From Litoreibacter ponti (GTDB lineage Bacteria > Pseudomonadota > Alphaproteobacteria > Rhodobacterales > Rhodobacteraceae), in NCBI RefSeq assembly GCF_003054285.1, contig NZ_QBKS01000001.1, positions 2,675,300 to 2,739,299 of the forward strand: a stretch of 64,000 nucleotides of DNA. Direction: 5' to 3'. Every line of letters starts with the position of its first letter. The first letter of the stretch is position 1. A program made the translations under genes and the position numbers. This document shows positions 15,670-24,193 of the stretch, in pieces. The notes below the pieces were generated by a model. It was not told the DNA's origin, did not search any database, and saw nothing but the letters and a program-made list of their open reading frames with translations.

Positions 15670-16868
15670 TTCAAGAGCGCCTTCAGGTCGATCTCGGCGT
15701 CTTCGACGAGCTCGGGTGCGGGGCTTTTGCCCGCCTCGATCAGCCGCTTGCCGATCATGTAGTTGCGCGGATCGTTCATGGCGTCGACGGCCACCAGCCG
15801 GTCGCCGCAATAGTACCAATAGGACACCGCCTCGCCGGTCTGACGTGTGACGATGCGGCTGTAGCCGGTGTTCAGCCCGGCGATCTGCAGCTTCACGTCA
15901 TACTGATCCGACCAGAACCACGGCTTCGGGTCGTAGTCCTTGCCCGCGCCAAGCATGTTTTCGGCCACCAGCTCTGCCTGGTCGATGGCGTTTTGCACGG
16001 ACTCGAGGCGGATGCGCTTGCCCTGCCACGGAAAGGACGCGCAGTCGCCCGCAGCCCAGATCGACGGATCGGAGGTGCGCCCTTGGGCGTCCGTCTCGAT
16101 CCCGTTGCTGATCTTCAGCCCCGCTTCGACAGCCAGAAAGTCACTGGGCGCGACGCCGACGCCGACAATCACGAAATCGACCTGCAATTCGCTCTCGTCC
16201 GTGAGACGCGCGCCAGTGACCTGCGTGTCGCCGAGGAGGTGCTTCAGGCCCACGCCTTCGACGATCTTGACCCCGTGGTCGCGATGCAGGTCGCGGAAAA
16301 AGTCCGAAGTCTCGGCGGCTGCGACCCTTTGCAGGATGCGCTCGCTCATTTCGACCAGCGTGACCTCGACGCCCATTTTGGCGGCGACCGCGGCGGCCTC
16401 CAGCCCGATATAGCCGCCACCGACGATTAGCGCGCGGCGGCCTTCGACAAATTCTGGCGCCATCTGATCCACGTCATCGAGGCTGCGAACCGCGTAGACC
16501 CCGTGCAGATCGCCGCCGCAGCCCTTGGGCAGATGGCGCGGAGTCGATCCGGTCGTCAGGGCCAGTTGGTCGTAGCTGATTACCTTGTCGCCCACCTGTA
16601 CCGTCTTGGCCGACGGGTCGATCTTGCTGACCGGCTCGCCCAGCAACAGGGTAATTTTCTGGTCGGTGTAAAAGTGTTCGGGCCGCAGGTAGAGCCGTTC
16701 TTTTTGCATCTCGCCCAAGAGATATCCCTTGGAGAGCGGGGGGCGCTGATAGGGTGGCTCGCTTTCCGCGCCGATCAGGGTGATCTCGCCGTCGAACCCG
16801 CTCGCGCGCAGCTTCGCAGTGAGCGACGCTCCGGCCTGCCCGGCCCCGATCACGACGATATGGCTCAT
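15666..16868 (-). CDS. NAD(P)/FAD oxidoreductase, ferredoxin/rubredoxin reductase type
   Basis: 400 residues starting MSHIVVIGAGQAG. FAD-binding GAGQAGASLTAKLRASGF, YQRPPLSKGYL, NAD-binding GGGYIGLEAAAVAAKMG and the second FAD motif WAAGDCASF place it with the BphA4/ThcD/rubredoxin reductase group that passes electrons from NAD(P)H to a small iron-sulfur protein. The C-terminal domain has FWSDQYDVKLQIAGL. No ferredoxin or oxygenase is adjacent, so the acceptor is unknown. rsmD follows with a 4-nt overlap. Confidence 0.9.
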   Translation of the reverse strand: MSHIVVIGAGQAGASLTAKLRASGFDGEITLIGAESEPPYQRPPLSKGYLLGEMQKERLYLRPEHFYTDQKITLLLGEPVSKIDPSAKTVQVGDKVISYDQLALTTGSTPRHLPKGCGGDLHGVYAVRSLDDVDQMAPEFVEGRRALIVGGGYIGLEAAAVAAKMGVEVTLVEMSERILQRVAAAETSDFFRDLHRDHGVKIVEGVGLKHLLGDTQVTGARLTDESELQVDFVIVGVGVAPSDFLAVEAGLKISNGIETDAQGRTSDPSIWAAGDCASFPWQGKRIRLESVQNAIDQAELVAENMLGAGKDYDPKPWFWSDQYDVKLQIAGLNTGYSRIVTRQTGEAVSYWYYCGDRLVAVDAMNDPRNYMIGKRLIEAGKSPAPELVEDAEIDLKALLK

Positions 16869-16949
16869 GGCCTTCCCCTTCTTTTCTGGTCTCTTGCCAG
16901 CGCTCAACCTATATGGCCTGTGAACAAGAACTCAATCAGGGATTCCGAC

Positions 16950-17438
16950 ATGGCCATTTCCACCGGCGACAAGCTGCCCGACGTTAACCTTATTCGCTTA
17001 GGAGCCGATGGCCCGGAAGAGGTTTCGACCGCGAGTCTCACGCAGGGGCGCAAGGTTATCCTGTTTGCAGTGCCGGGCGCTTACACGCCGACCTGCCATT
17101 CCGCCCATGTGCCAAGTTTCATCCGCACCAAGGAGCAGTTCGACGAAAAGGGCGTGGACGAGATTGTCTGCGTGTCGGTCAACGACCCGTTCGTGATGAA
17201 GGCCTGGGGCGAGGCCACCGGCGCGTCCGAGGCCGGGATTTCGATGCTGTCGGACGCAAGCTCTGCCCTGACGAAGGCCATCGGCATGGATTTTGATGCG
17301 CCGCCCGCAGGTCTTGTGGCGCGCTCGAAGCGCTACGCGATGTACTTGGAAGACGGCGTGGTAAAGGTCTTTCAGGCCGAAGAAAGCCCCGGCACCTGCG
17401 AAGTGTCCGGCGGCGAGGCGATGCTCGACGCGATCTAA
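16950..17438 (+). CDS. Peroxiredoxin (Prx5/AhpE-like, redoxin family)
   Basis: 162 residues from MAISTGDKLPDV; an earlier in-frame ATG lies far inside the opposite-strand flavoprotein gene and is ignored. The peroxidatic site is VPGAYTPTCHSAHVPSF, the Prx5 pattern PGAxTPxC. A second Cys occurs near the C-terminus (SPGTCEVSGGEAML), where atypical 2-Cys enzymes have the resolving Cys. It reduces H2O2 and alkyl hydroperoxides in the cytoplasm, using glutathione or thioredoxin. It is divergent from the flavoprotein gene by 81 nt. Confidence 0.95.
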   Translation: MAISTGDKLPDVNLIRLGADGPEEVSTASLTQGRKVILFAVPGAYTPTCHSAHVPSFIRTKEQFDEKGVDEIVCVSVNDPFVMKAWGEATGASEAGISMLSDASSALTKAIGMDFDAPPAGLVARSKRYAMYLEDGVVKVFQAEESPGTCEVSGGEAMLDAI

Positions 17439-17444
17439 AGGCGC

Positions 17445-17471
17445 CGGCCCTCTTTAGCCGGAGGGCCGTTT
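17445..17471. terminator. Hairpin between convergent genes
   Basis: Eight-pair stem CGGCCCTC / GAGGGCCG with an eight-base loop, followed by TTTCG on plus. It lies exactly between the ends of the peroxiredoxin and pterin dehydratase genes and may act on both strands; the T-run is short. Confidence 0.55.
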
Positions 17472-17473
17472 CG

Positions 17474-17755
17474 TCAGGCCATCGCGTCCATCTTCTGCGC
17501 AAGCTCCACGTCAAGCGACGACAGGCCACCCGCATCGTGGGTGGTCAATGTGACCTCGACCCGGTTGTAGACGTTCGACCATTCCGGATGGTGGTTCATC
17601 TTCTCCGCGGCCAAGGCGGCCTTCGACATGAAGCCGAAGGCGTCGATGAAGGTCTTGAACTTGTAGGTCTTGGTAATGGCGTCGCGATCATCGACGCGGT
17701 TCCAGCCAGCGTCCAAAAGCTTTTGCACATCGGCGTCGGACGGGGTCTCGCTCAT
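17474..17755 (-). CDS. phhB: 4a-hydroxytetrahydrobiopterin dehydratase (PCD/DCoH)
   Basis: 93 residues from MSETPSDADVQK. The active-site block AEKMNHHPEWSNVYNRVEVTLTTHDAGGLS has the two adjacent His and the later His of the pterin-4a-carbinolamine dehydratase family. It recycles the pterin cofactor of aromatic amino-acid hydroxylases, or acts as a stand-alone pterin enzyme when no such hydroxylase is near (none here). The start overlaps the DUF482 stop by ATGA, so it is the last gene of a minus-strand operon. Confidence 0.93.
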   Translation of the reverse strand: MSETPSDADVQKLLDAGWNRVDDRDAITKTYKFKTFIDAFGFMSKAALAAEKMNHHPEWSNVYNRVEVTLTTHDAGGLSSLDVELAQKMDAMA

Positions 17756-18936
17756 GGGTCTACCTCTGGGTTTGATTTCTTGAAGGGGCCGTATTCGGTC
17801 ATGATCTCGATATCCTCGTCGATCGCGGCTTTCTCGGCGTGGAGAAATTTCTGAACCGCGTCGCGGAAGCTTTCGTCGGCGATCCAATGCAGCGAGTGGG
17901 TTGCTACGGGCAGGTAGCCGCGGGCGAGTTTGTGTGCCCCTTGTGCGCCGGCCTCGACCCGCGTCAGGCCGTTGTCGATGGCCCACTCGATCGCCTGATA
18001 ATAGCACAGCTCGAAATGCAGGCAGGGATGGTCTTCAAGGCACCCCCAGTAGCGCCCGTAGAGCGTCTCCCGCCCGATGAAGTTCAGCGCGCCCGCGATC
18101 AAGCGCCCGTCTTGTTCGGCGAGCACGAGGAGCATGTCGTCGCGCATCGTTGCATGCGCCTCGTCGAAGAAGGCGCGGGTCAGATATGGGGTGCCCCATT
18201 TGCGCGCACCGGTGTCTTGGTAGAATAGCCAAAAAGCGTCCCAATGCTCCGGTTGGATCTCGTCGCCCGTCAGCGCGTGGATCGTGCCCCCGAAGCTTTG
18301 CGCCGTCTTGCGTTCCTTGCGGATGTTCTTGCGCTTGCGGGCGGACAGGCTCGCGAGAAACTCGTCGAAATTCGTGTAGCCGTTCGAGGTCCAGTGAAAT
18401 TGCTGGCTGATGCGGGGCATCAGGCCCATCTGCGCACCCGCCTCGGCCTCATCTTCTGTGCAGAAGGTGATATGCAGCGACGAGACCTTATTGGTTGCGG
18501 CCAGCTGTACCGCGCCCTGCACAAGCGCAGATTGGCCGATCTCTTCAAATCCTGGGCGCGTAAGAAGCCTACGACCCGTTGCCGGCGTGTGCGGCACGGC
18601 GAGCTGCAGTTTCGGGTAGTACCGCCCGCCTGCGCGCTCGTAGGCATGGGCCCAGTTGTGATCGAAGATGTATTCGCCCTGGCTGTGGTTCTTCGCATAA
18701 AGCGGTGCGGTCGCGATGAGCTTTCCCGCCTGCCGCGCCAGAAGATATTGCGGCTGCCAGCCGGTGCCGGTCCCAACGGAGCCGGAGCGTTCCAGCGCGC
18801 CGAGAAAGCGGTGAGTCGTGAACGGGTCCTTTGGCCGTCCATCCGCGGCTTCAGGGCAGGCGCAAGCATCCCACTCCGCTGCCTCGATCTGGGACAGGCT
18901 GGAGATCGCGGTGATCTCGACCTCGGTCTCGGTCAT
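17752..18936 (-). CDS. DUF482 / GNAT-like acyltransferase (PF04339 family)
   Basis: 394 residues from MTETEVEITAISSLSQIEA. It belongs to the 'peptidogalycan biosynthesis/recognition' family (PF04339), a FemAB-like double-GNAT fold. Signature pieces: DPFTTHRFLGALERSGSVG, FDHNWAHAYERAGGRYYPKLQ, ARKRKNIRKERKTAQ and GALNFIGRETLYGRYWGC. The biochemical role is not established; an acyl or aminoacyl transfer to a small molecule or envelope component is a reasonable inference. It lies 53 nt after the GDPD gene and overlaps phhB by 4 nt. Confidence 0.88.
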   Translation of the reverse strand: MTETEVEITAISSLSQIEAAEWDACACPEAADGRPKDPFTTHRFLGALERSGSVGTGTGWQPQYLLARQAGKLIATAPLYAKNHSQGEYIFDHNWAHAYERAGGRYYPKLQLAVPHTPATGRRLLTRPGFEEIGQSALVQGAVQLAATNKVSSLHITFCTEDEAEAGAQMGLMPRISQQFHWTSNGYTNFDEFLASLSARKRKNIRKERKTAQSFGGTIHALTGDEIQPEHWDAFWLFYQDTGARKWGTPYLTRAFFDEAHATMRDDMLLVLAEQDGRLIAGALNFIGRETLYGRYWGCLEDHPCLHFELCYYQAIEWAIDNGLTRVEAGAQGAHKLARGYLPVATHSLHWIADESFRDAVQKFLHAEKAAIDEDIEIMTEYGPFKKSNPEVDP

Positions 18937-18989
18937 ATCGTCGGTCCCATCATGCACACCCGTATCAGATGGGCTTTGCCGGGACAGGG

Positions 18990-19748
18990 TCAAGCGGGGG
19001 CGAAGCCCTCGAAGGTGATGTTGTGGGCGATCTTCAGCGCAGCGTCAGCTTGCGCCTGGGATTTGATCGTCCAGCACAGGATCGTGGCGCCATGATCGCG
19101 AAGCTCCGCCACGCGGGGGCGATCAAGATCGGGGGCCTCGTGCGAGATGAACGAGAACATGCCCGGATCGAAATCGGGAATGTCGCGGAGCCGGTCGCAA
19201 ATTGCGTGCGAAAGCGGCGCCCAGTCCTTGTACTTGAACGCGCTGGTCACCAGCCCGGCCGCGCGATCCGGCAAAGCCTTGGCCATATACGCGGCGCTGT
19301 ACGGGTTGAAGGACATCACGGCTGCCTCGCCCGCGTAGTCGCGCAATTGCTGGGCGACGGCATCTTCCAGCGGGCCGATATTTGGACCCATCGCGCCGTC
19401 TTGGTCCTTTACTTCGATGAGCACCGGGACCCGGCCGCCGATCAGTTTCAGCACGTCACCAAGATCAAGGATCTGATCGTCCGAGCCGCTGAGTGTCATC
19501 GCGCGCACGGTCTCGGCGGAGCGGGTCTGGATCGGGCCCTTTTGGCCCGTCAATCGCGCCATGTCGTAGTCGTGAAACACCATCGGCTGCCGGTCAGCGC
19601 TCAACTGCACGTCCAGCTCGATCCCATAGCCCGCCGCGATCGCGGCCTCAAACGCCGAGGGCGAGTTTTCGATGATCCCACGCGCGCGGTCATGCAGCCC
19701 GCGATGGGCGAGGGGCCGCGCGGTGAAGACGCCTGTGAGCGGGGTCAT
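18990..19748 (-). CDS. Glycerophosphodiester phosphodiesterase family protein
   Basis: 252 residues. GDPD TIM-barrel motifs: PLAHRGLHDRARGIIENS with the catalytic His-Arg and Glu/Asn, GIELDVQLSADRQPMVFHDYDMARLTG with metal-binding Glu-Asp and the second catalytic His, and PVLIEVKDQDG. It hydrolyses glycerophosphodiesters from lipid breakdown to glycerol-3-phosphate and an alcohol. No signal peptide, so a UgpQ-like cytoplasmic enzyme. It overlaps ridA by ATGA. Confidence 0.93.
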   Translation of the reverse strand: MTPLTGVFTARPLAHRGLHDRARGIIENSPSAFEAAIAAGYGIELDVQLSADRQPMVFHDYDMARLTGQKGPIQTRSAETVRAMTLSGSDDQILDLGDVLKLIGGRVPVLIEVKDQDGAMGPNIGPLEDAVAQQLRDYAGEAAVMSFNPYSAAYMAKALPDRAAGLVTSAFKYKDWAPLSHAICDRLRDIPDFDPGMFSFISHEAPDLDRPRVAELRDHGATILCWTIKSQAQADAALKIAHNITFEGFAPA

Positions 19749-20212
19749 GGTTTGATCTGGAAGATGCCTTCGATTTCGACGGCGACATTGAAGGGCAACG
19801 CGCCCGCACTAACCGCGGAGCGCGCGTGTTTTCCGGCGTCGCCCAGGGCTTCGACCAGAAAGTCGGACGCGCCGTTGATCACTTTCGGCTGCTCGGTGAA
19901 ATCGCCGTGGGAGTTCACGAAACCCACCAGCTTAACCACCCGGACCAGCCGATCCAGGTCGCCGCCGCAGGCCGCCTTCACTTGCGCAAGCAGGCTGATG
20001 GCGCAGGTCTGCGCCGCTGCAGCGCCCTCTTCGACGGACAAATCGGCGCCAACCTTGCCGGTGATGAAGCTGCCGTCCGGGTTCTGGCTGATCTGGCCGG
20101 AAATGTAGACGGTGTCGCCCGTGATCACGCTCGGCACGTAGTTGGCGGCGGGGGCGGGGGCGTCGGGCAGGGTCACGCCCAGCTCGGCCAGGCGTGTCTC
20201 GAAGGTGGACAT
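19745..20212 (-). CDS. RidA family protein (YjgF/UK114)
   Basis: 155 residues. Family pieces: GDTVYISGQISQNPDGSFITGKVGADLSVEEG, the AISLLAQVKAACGGDLDRLVRVVKLVGFVNS block and a C-terminal SAVSAGALPFNVAVEIEGIF. RidA proteins deaminate reactive enamine/imine intermediates made by PLP enzymes. The typical catalytic Arg of canonical RidA (R105 in the CxR-type motif) is replaced by the SAVSAG context here, so it belongs to a longer YjgF subgroup whose activity may differ. It lies 13 nt after the secretion adaptor gene. Confidence 0.88.
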   Translation of the reverse strand: MSTFETRLAELGVTLPDAPAPAANYVPSVITGDTVYISGQISQNPDGSFITGKVGADLSVEEGAAAAQTCAISLLAQVKAACGGDLDRLVRVVKLVGFVNSHGDFTEQPKVINGASDFLVEALGDAGKHARSAVSAGALPFNVAVEIEGIFQIKP

Positions 20213-20225
20213 GGGGCAGCTCCGT

Positions 20226-21527
20226 TCAGGTTTCGCGGAAGGCGCGATTGAAGTAATCCGTGAGCGGCTTGAGAAGATAGCTCATCGGCGACCGCTCGCT
20301 GGTCTGGATAAAGCCATCAACCGGCATCCCCGGCAAGAGCTCAACGCCCCCGAGCCGTGCCATTTCGCCCTCCTTCAGGGTCATTTCCACGCGGTAGAAG
20401 CTGCGCCCGGTGGTCTCGTTGCGGAACGCATCGCCCGAAATTGACGAGATCGAGCCGAACACTTCGGGCGTGGTGCGCGCGTCGAAGGTGGCAAAGCGCA
20501 AGGTCACATCCTGCCCGATGAAGACCTCGTCCACATGGATCGGCTCGATCTCGCCGGTGATCACAAGCGGACGGTCCTGCGGCACGATGAACATCAGCGC
20601 CTCGGCGGGCTGGATCACAGCACGTTCGGCGAAGACCGACAGGCCGAAGATCAGGCCGGAGACCGGCGCGGTTATGTCGAGGCGCGACAGGCGTTCCTGC
20701 AGGGAGAGACGCTGCTCGCGCAGCTCGAATTCGCGGTATTGCAAGTCACGCAGCTGCGTGATCGCGTCTTCCTCGCGCTGGGTTTGCAGGCGGATGATCT
20801 CCAGATCAATCTCGGTGATCCGCCCTTCGCTTTCTGCGGTCGAGGCGGTCAATTCGCCAACGGTGCCGCGCAGGCGCGCCTCTTCGCGGCGCAGGGCCAG
20901 AACCCTGCTCGCCTGAGCGAGGCCCTTGTCCAGCAGATCCTGCTGGGCGGTCAGCTCTTCTTCGAGCAGCGCGAGCTGGGTCTCGAGCGCCGCTTGCTGG
21001 GCGCGCACCCCGTCCACCTGATTGGCGATTTGCGCCTTACGTTTCTCCAGCTGCTCGACCGCTTGCGCGGCGGAGGAGACGCGAGTCTTGAAGAGGCGCT
21101 GCTGCCCGTCGATCAATTCCTGCAGCTGGGGGCGTGAATCTGCCGCCTTGATCAGAAGAGGATCGACGGTGATTTCATCGAGATCGTCCCGCTCGGCCTT
21201 GAGGCGTGCGGCCCGGGCGATGAGCTCGAACAGCTGGCCCTCGACGATCAGAAGCTCCGAGCGCAGGCGCGTGGCGTCGAGTTTGATCAGCAGTTGGCCG
21301 CGCTCCACCCGGTCGCCTTCGCGCACGCGCACTTCGGCTACGACGCCGCCGTCGGGGTGTTGCAAAACCTGGCGGTTCTGGTCGACCTCGATCCGGCCGG
21401 GCGCGATGATCGCGCCTGCAATGTTGGCCTGCACGGCCCAGATGCCAAACCCGCCAAGCAGGAACACGAGCGCCAGTACGCCCAAGGTAACCGGCCCGCG
21501 GGCGGGCCATTTGGAAGCGATGCTCAT
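20226..21527 (-). CDS. Type I secretion periplasmic adaptor (HlyD/PrtE family)
   Basis: 433 residues from MSIASKWPARGP. One N-terminal membrane anchor (about 13-35), a lipoyl-like part (VLQHPDGGVVAEVRVREGDRVERGQLLIKLDATRL), a long coiled coil (about 80-260, rich in Leu, Gln and Glu) and the second lipoyl half followed by the HlyD C-terminal beta-barrel (DVTLRFATFDARTTPEVFGSI, GMPVDGFIQTSERSPMSYLLKPL). It bridges the inner-membrane ABC exporter to an outer-membrane TolC-type channel. It overlaps the ABC gene by ATGA. No channel gene or RTX substrate is in the window. Confidence 0.95.
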   Translation of the reverse strand: MSIASKWPARGPVTLGVLALVFLLGGFGIWAVQANIAGAIIAPGRIEVDQNRQVLQHPDGGVVAEVRVREGDRVERGQLLIKLDATRLRSELLIVEGQLFELIARAARLKAERDDLDEITVDPLLIKAADSRPQLQELIDGQQRLFKTRVSSAAQAVEQLEKRKAQIANQVDGVRAQQAALETQLALLEEELTAQQDLLDKGLAQASRVLALRREEARLRGTVGELTASTAESEGRITEIDLEIIRLQTQREEDAITQLRDLQYREFELREQRLSLQERLSRLDITAPVSGLIFGLSVFAERAVIQPAEALMFIVPQDRPLVITGEIEPIHVDEVFIGQDVTLRFATFDARTTPEVFGSISSISGDAFRNETTGRSFYRVEMTLKEGEMARLGGVELLPGMPVDGFIQTSERSPMSYLLKPLTDYFNRAFRET

Positions 21528-23308
21528 GTCACACCTCCGGGCTGGGGTTTGCCGGTGATTGCGCCGTGGTTTGCGACCGTGCCCTTGAGCACCTCGTCGC
21601 GCGGCCCGAAGGCGCGGCGCATGCCACCCTCTAGCACCATCAGCAATTCGCATTCGGCGATGGCGGAGGGGCGGTGCGCCATGATGATGACCGATCTGCC
21701 TTCGGATTTCATCTTGCGGATCGCCGCGTTCAGCGCGTTCGAGCCGTCATTGTCGAGGTTCGAGTTTGGCTCATCGAGCACCAGAAGTACCGGATCGCCG
21801 TACAGCGCCCGGGCGAGCCCGATGCGCTGCAGCTCGCCGCCCGAAAGCCTGCCGCGCGCGGCGGAGATCGGCGTGTCGTAGCCCTGCGGTTGTTTCAAGA
21901 TAAGCTCATGGGCGTCCGCCTTCTGGGCCGCGGCGATGATATCCTGCGGATTTGCGTCCTTACGCAGGCGCGCGATATTCTGGCCAATTGTCCCGTCAAA
22001 CAGGTTCACCTTCTGGGGTAGGTAGCCAATGTGGCTGCCAAGCGCGTCAGGATCGTATTGATCCAGCGCCGCGCCGCCGAGGCGAATTTTACCGCCCGCA
22101 GCGGGCCAGATCCCTGTCAGGGCCTTGGCAAGCGTCGACTTGCCCGCGCCCGATGGTCCAATCACACCCATCGCCTGCCCTGGAGGCAGGTCGAAGGAAA
22201 TCATGCGTAGGGTCGCTTGCTTCTCGCCCGGCGGGATCACCGTGACCTGCTCGCCGGTAAGCCGGGCTTGTGGCCGTGGCAGGGGTGTGCGCGGTGGCAT
22301 CTGGGCCACCTCGGTCAGGAGTGCTTGCAAGGACTGCCAGCCCATCGAGGCGCGTTGCACCAGCCCCCATTGCCCGATGGCAAGTTCCACCGGCGCCAGC
22401 GCGCGGCCGAGCAGGATCGAGCCCGCGATCATCGCGCCTGCGGTCAACTCGTTCTGCAGCACCAGATAAGCGCCGAGACCCAGCATGGCCGATTGCAGGA
22501 AAAGGCGCAGGGTCTTGGTCGTTGCGGTGATGGCGCCCGCGCGGTCCGACTTCAGAAGGCTTTGCTGCAAGGCATCCGCCCGCAGTTCCTGCCAGCGATC
22601 GAAACTGGCCTCGCGCATGCCAAGACCCGCGATCACTTCCGTTTCCTCCATGATCTCGTCGGACATCCGGTTGGCCTGCATGCCCTTGAGACCGGCTTCC
22701 AGCTGCGGTTGTCGGGTTGAGCGCTGGTTGATCAGCGTCAGCACGATCAGCAACGTGCCGCCCGCGACCGCCAGATATCCAAGCCACGGATGGAAGATAA
22801 AAATCGCGGCCAGAAAAAGGGGGGTCCAGGGCATATCAAAGAGCGCCAGAAGCGCGGGGGAGGACAGCAGGTTCTGCACAGCCTCAAGGTCGCGCAGACC
22901 GGTATTGCCGTCCTTTTTCTCGGGCGCGAGGTTCGATTTGCGCAGCATCGCCGAGAACACGCGCCGGTCCAATGTGTCCTGGAACCGCGCGCCGATGCGC
23001 GCCAACACGCGCCCGCGGGCGTAGTCCAGAAGGCCCATCATCGCATAGAGAAAGACGACCAGAATCGACAGCGCCAACAGTGTTTCTTCCGACCGGGAGC
23101 CCAGCACGCGGTCGTAGACCTGCAACATGTATAGCGGGCCGGTGAGCATCAACAAATTGACAAATATGCTAAATACAAAGGCCGCCGCGAAGAGCGGTCG
23201 ACTTTGCTTGCGGGCGGCCAGAAGTTCTGCCCGGCCTTGGTGATTAGGGGCCTGTCTCATACTGCTCGTTTTACTCTTTTTTTGGCGCTTTGCGCCATCA
23301 TAACTCAT
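21524..23308 (-). CDS. Type I secretion ABC transporter, permease-ATPase fusion (PrtD/RsaD type)
   Basis: 594 residues. N-terminal membrane domain with about six helices (PLFAAAFVFSIFVNLLMLTGPLYMLQVYDRVLGSRSEETL is the family signature) and a C-terminal ATPase with Walker A GPSGAGKST, signature LSGGELQRI, Walker B VLLVLDEPN and the switch His in MAHRPS. It drives one-step export of a protein substrate. The start may instead be the ATG at 23260, which removes 16 lysine/serine-rich residues; neither start has an obvious ribosome site. It leads a minus-strand operon HlyD-ridA-GDPD-DUF482-phhB. Confidence 0.95.
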   Translation of the reverse strand: MSYDGAKRQKKSKTSSMRQAPNHQGRAELLAARKQSRPLFAAAFVFSIFVNLLMLTGPLYMLQVYDRVLGSRSEETLLALSILVVFLYAMMGLLDYARGRVLARIGARFQDTLDRRVFSAMLRKSNLAPEKKDGNTGLRDLEAVQNLLSSPALLALFDMPWTPLFLAAIFIFHPWLGYLAVAGGTLLIVLTLINQRSTRQPQLEAGLKGMQANRMSDEIMEETEVIAGLGMREASFDRWQELRADALQQSLLKSDRAGAITATTKTLRLFLQSAMLGLGAYLVLQNELTAGAMIAGSILLGRALAPVELAIGQWGLVQRASMGWQSLQALLTEVAQMPPRTPLPRPQARLTGEQVTVIPPGEKQATLRMISFDLPPGQAMGVIGPSGAGKSTLAKALTGIWPAAGGKIRLGGAALDQYDPDALGSHIGYLPQKVNLFDGTIGQNIARLRKDANPQDIIAAAQKADAHELILKQPQGYDTPISAARGRLSGGELQRIGLARALYGDPVLLVLDEPNSNLDNDGSNALNAAIRKMKSEGRSVIIMAHRPSAIAECELLMVLEGGMRRAFGPRDEVLKGTVANHGAITGKPQPGGVT

Positions 23309-23443
23309 TATTGCGGCGGAAATGTGCCTTACGCACCGCTATCAGTCAAAGATTGACAGTTTGTGACTTGAACCTCTGGAGATTGGCTACATCGTCTCAT
23401 ATATCCCGCGTTCAACCGCGTATCGCAGTTTAGGACGAAATTG

Positions 23444-24193
23444 ATGGCCTCGTTTGGTTTTGTAAGACACTTCCGCGTCTCGGCGCTTCTTGCAGCTGGA
23501 TTTCTGGCGGCATGCACGGCTGCGCCGATTGAGCGCGGTGTGAATGACCCGATCGAGGCGCAGAACCGCCAGACGCACAGCTTCAATCGCGGCGTTGACC
23601 GGGCCTTCGTGCGGCCCGCGTCCGAAGGGTATGGCACCATCGTGCCGAGCCCGGTTCGCACGGGCGTGTCGAATTTCGCATCCAACCTTAATCTGCCCGG
23701 ACAGGTGCTCAACAACCTGTTGCAGTTCCGGATCGAGGATGCGGGCCACAACACGTTCCGGTTCCTCGTGAACTCGACCTTCGGGCTTGCGGGTCTGCTG
23801 GACGTCGCAACCGAAGCGGGCCTTGAGAACCGCGCCACCGATTTCGGCGAGACATTGCACGTCTGGGGCGCGCCAGAGGGGGCGTATCTGGAATTGCCGC
23901 TGGTCGGTCCGTCGACAGAGCGTCATGCGGCCGGCCGGGTTGTGGACACGCTGATCAACCCGCTGAATTTCGCAATTGATGGGCCTGCGCGCACCGCGAG
24001 CACGGGGAGCAGCGTGGCCGCGCGGTTCGGGGATCGCTACCAATATTCGGATTTGGTCGATTCCGTCCTATATGAGAGCGAAGACGGCTACGCGCAGGCG
24101 CGGCTGCTCTATCTGCAAAACCGGCGCTTCCAGCTTTCGGGCGGGGCACAGCCGGATTACCTTGATCCGTATGAGGATGTTTATGGTGAATAA
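23444..24193 (+). CDS. mlaA: MlaA/VacJ outer-membrane lipoprotein
   Basis: 249 residues from ATG 23444 (a TTG one codon earlier). The signal sequence ends in a lipobox LAAC (FLAACTAAP). VacJ features: NDPIEAQNRQTHSFNRGVDR, GVSNFASNLNLPGQVLNNLLQ, TFRFLVNSTFGLAGLLDVATEAGL and FGETLHVWGAPEGAYLELPLVGPS. MlaA removes mislocalised phospholipid from the outer leaflet of the outer membrane and passes it to MlaC. It overlaps mlaC by 11 nt and is divergent from the type I secretion operon. Confidence 0.96.
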   Translation: MASFGFVRHFRVSALLAAGFLAACTAAPIERGVNDPIEAQNRQTHSFNRGVDRAFVRPASEGYGTIVPSPVRTGVSNFASNLNLPGQVLNNLLQFRIEDAGHNTFRFLVNSTFGLAGLLDVATEAGLENRATDFGETLHVWGAPEGAYLELPLVGPSTERHAAGRVVDTLINPLNFAIDGPARTASTGSSVAARFGDRYQYSDLVDSVLYESEDGYAQARLLYLQNRRFQLSGGAQPDYLDPYEDVYGE

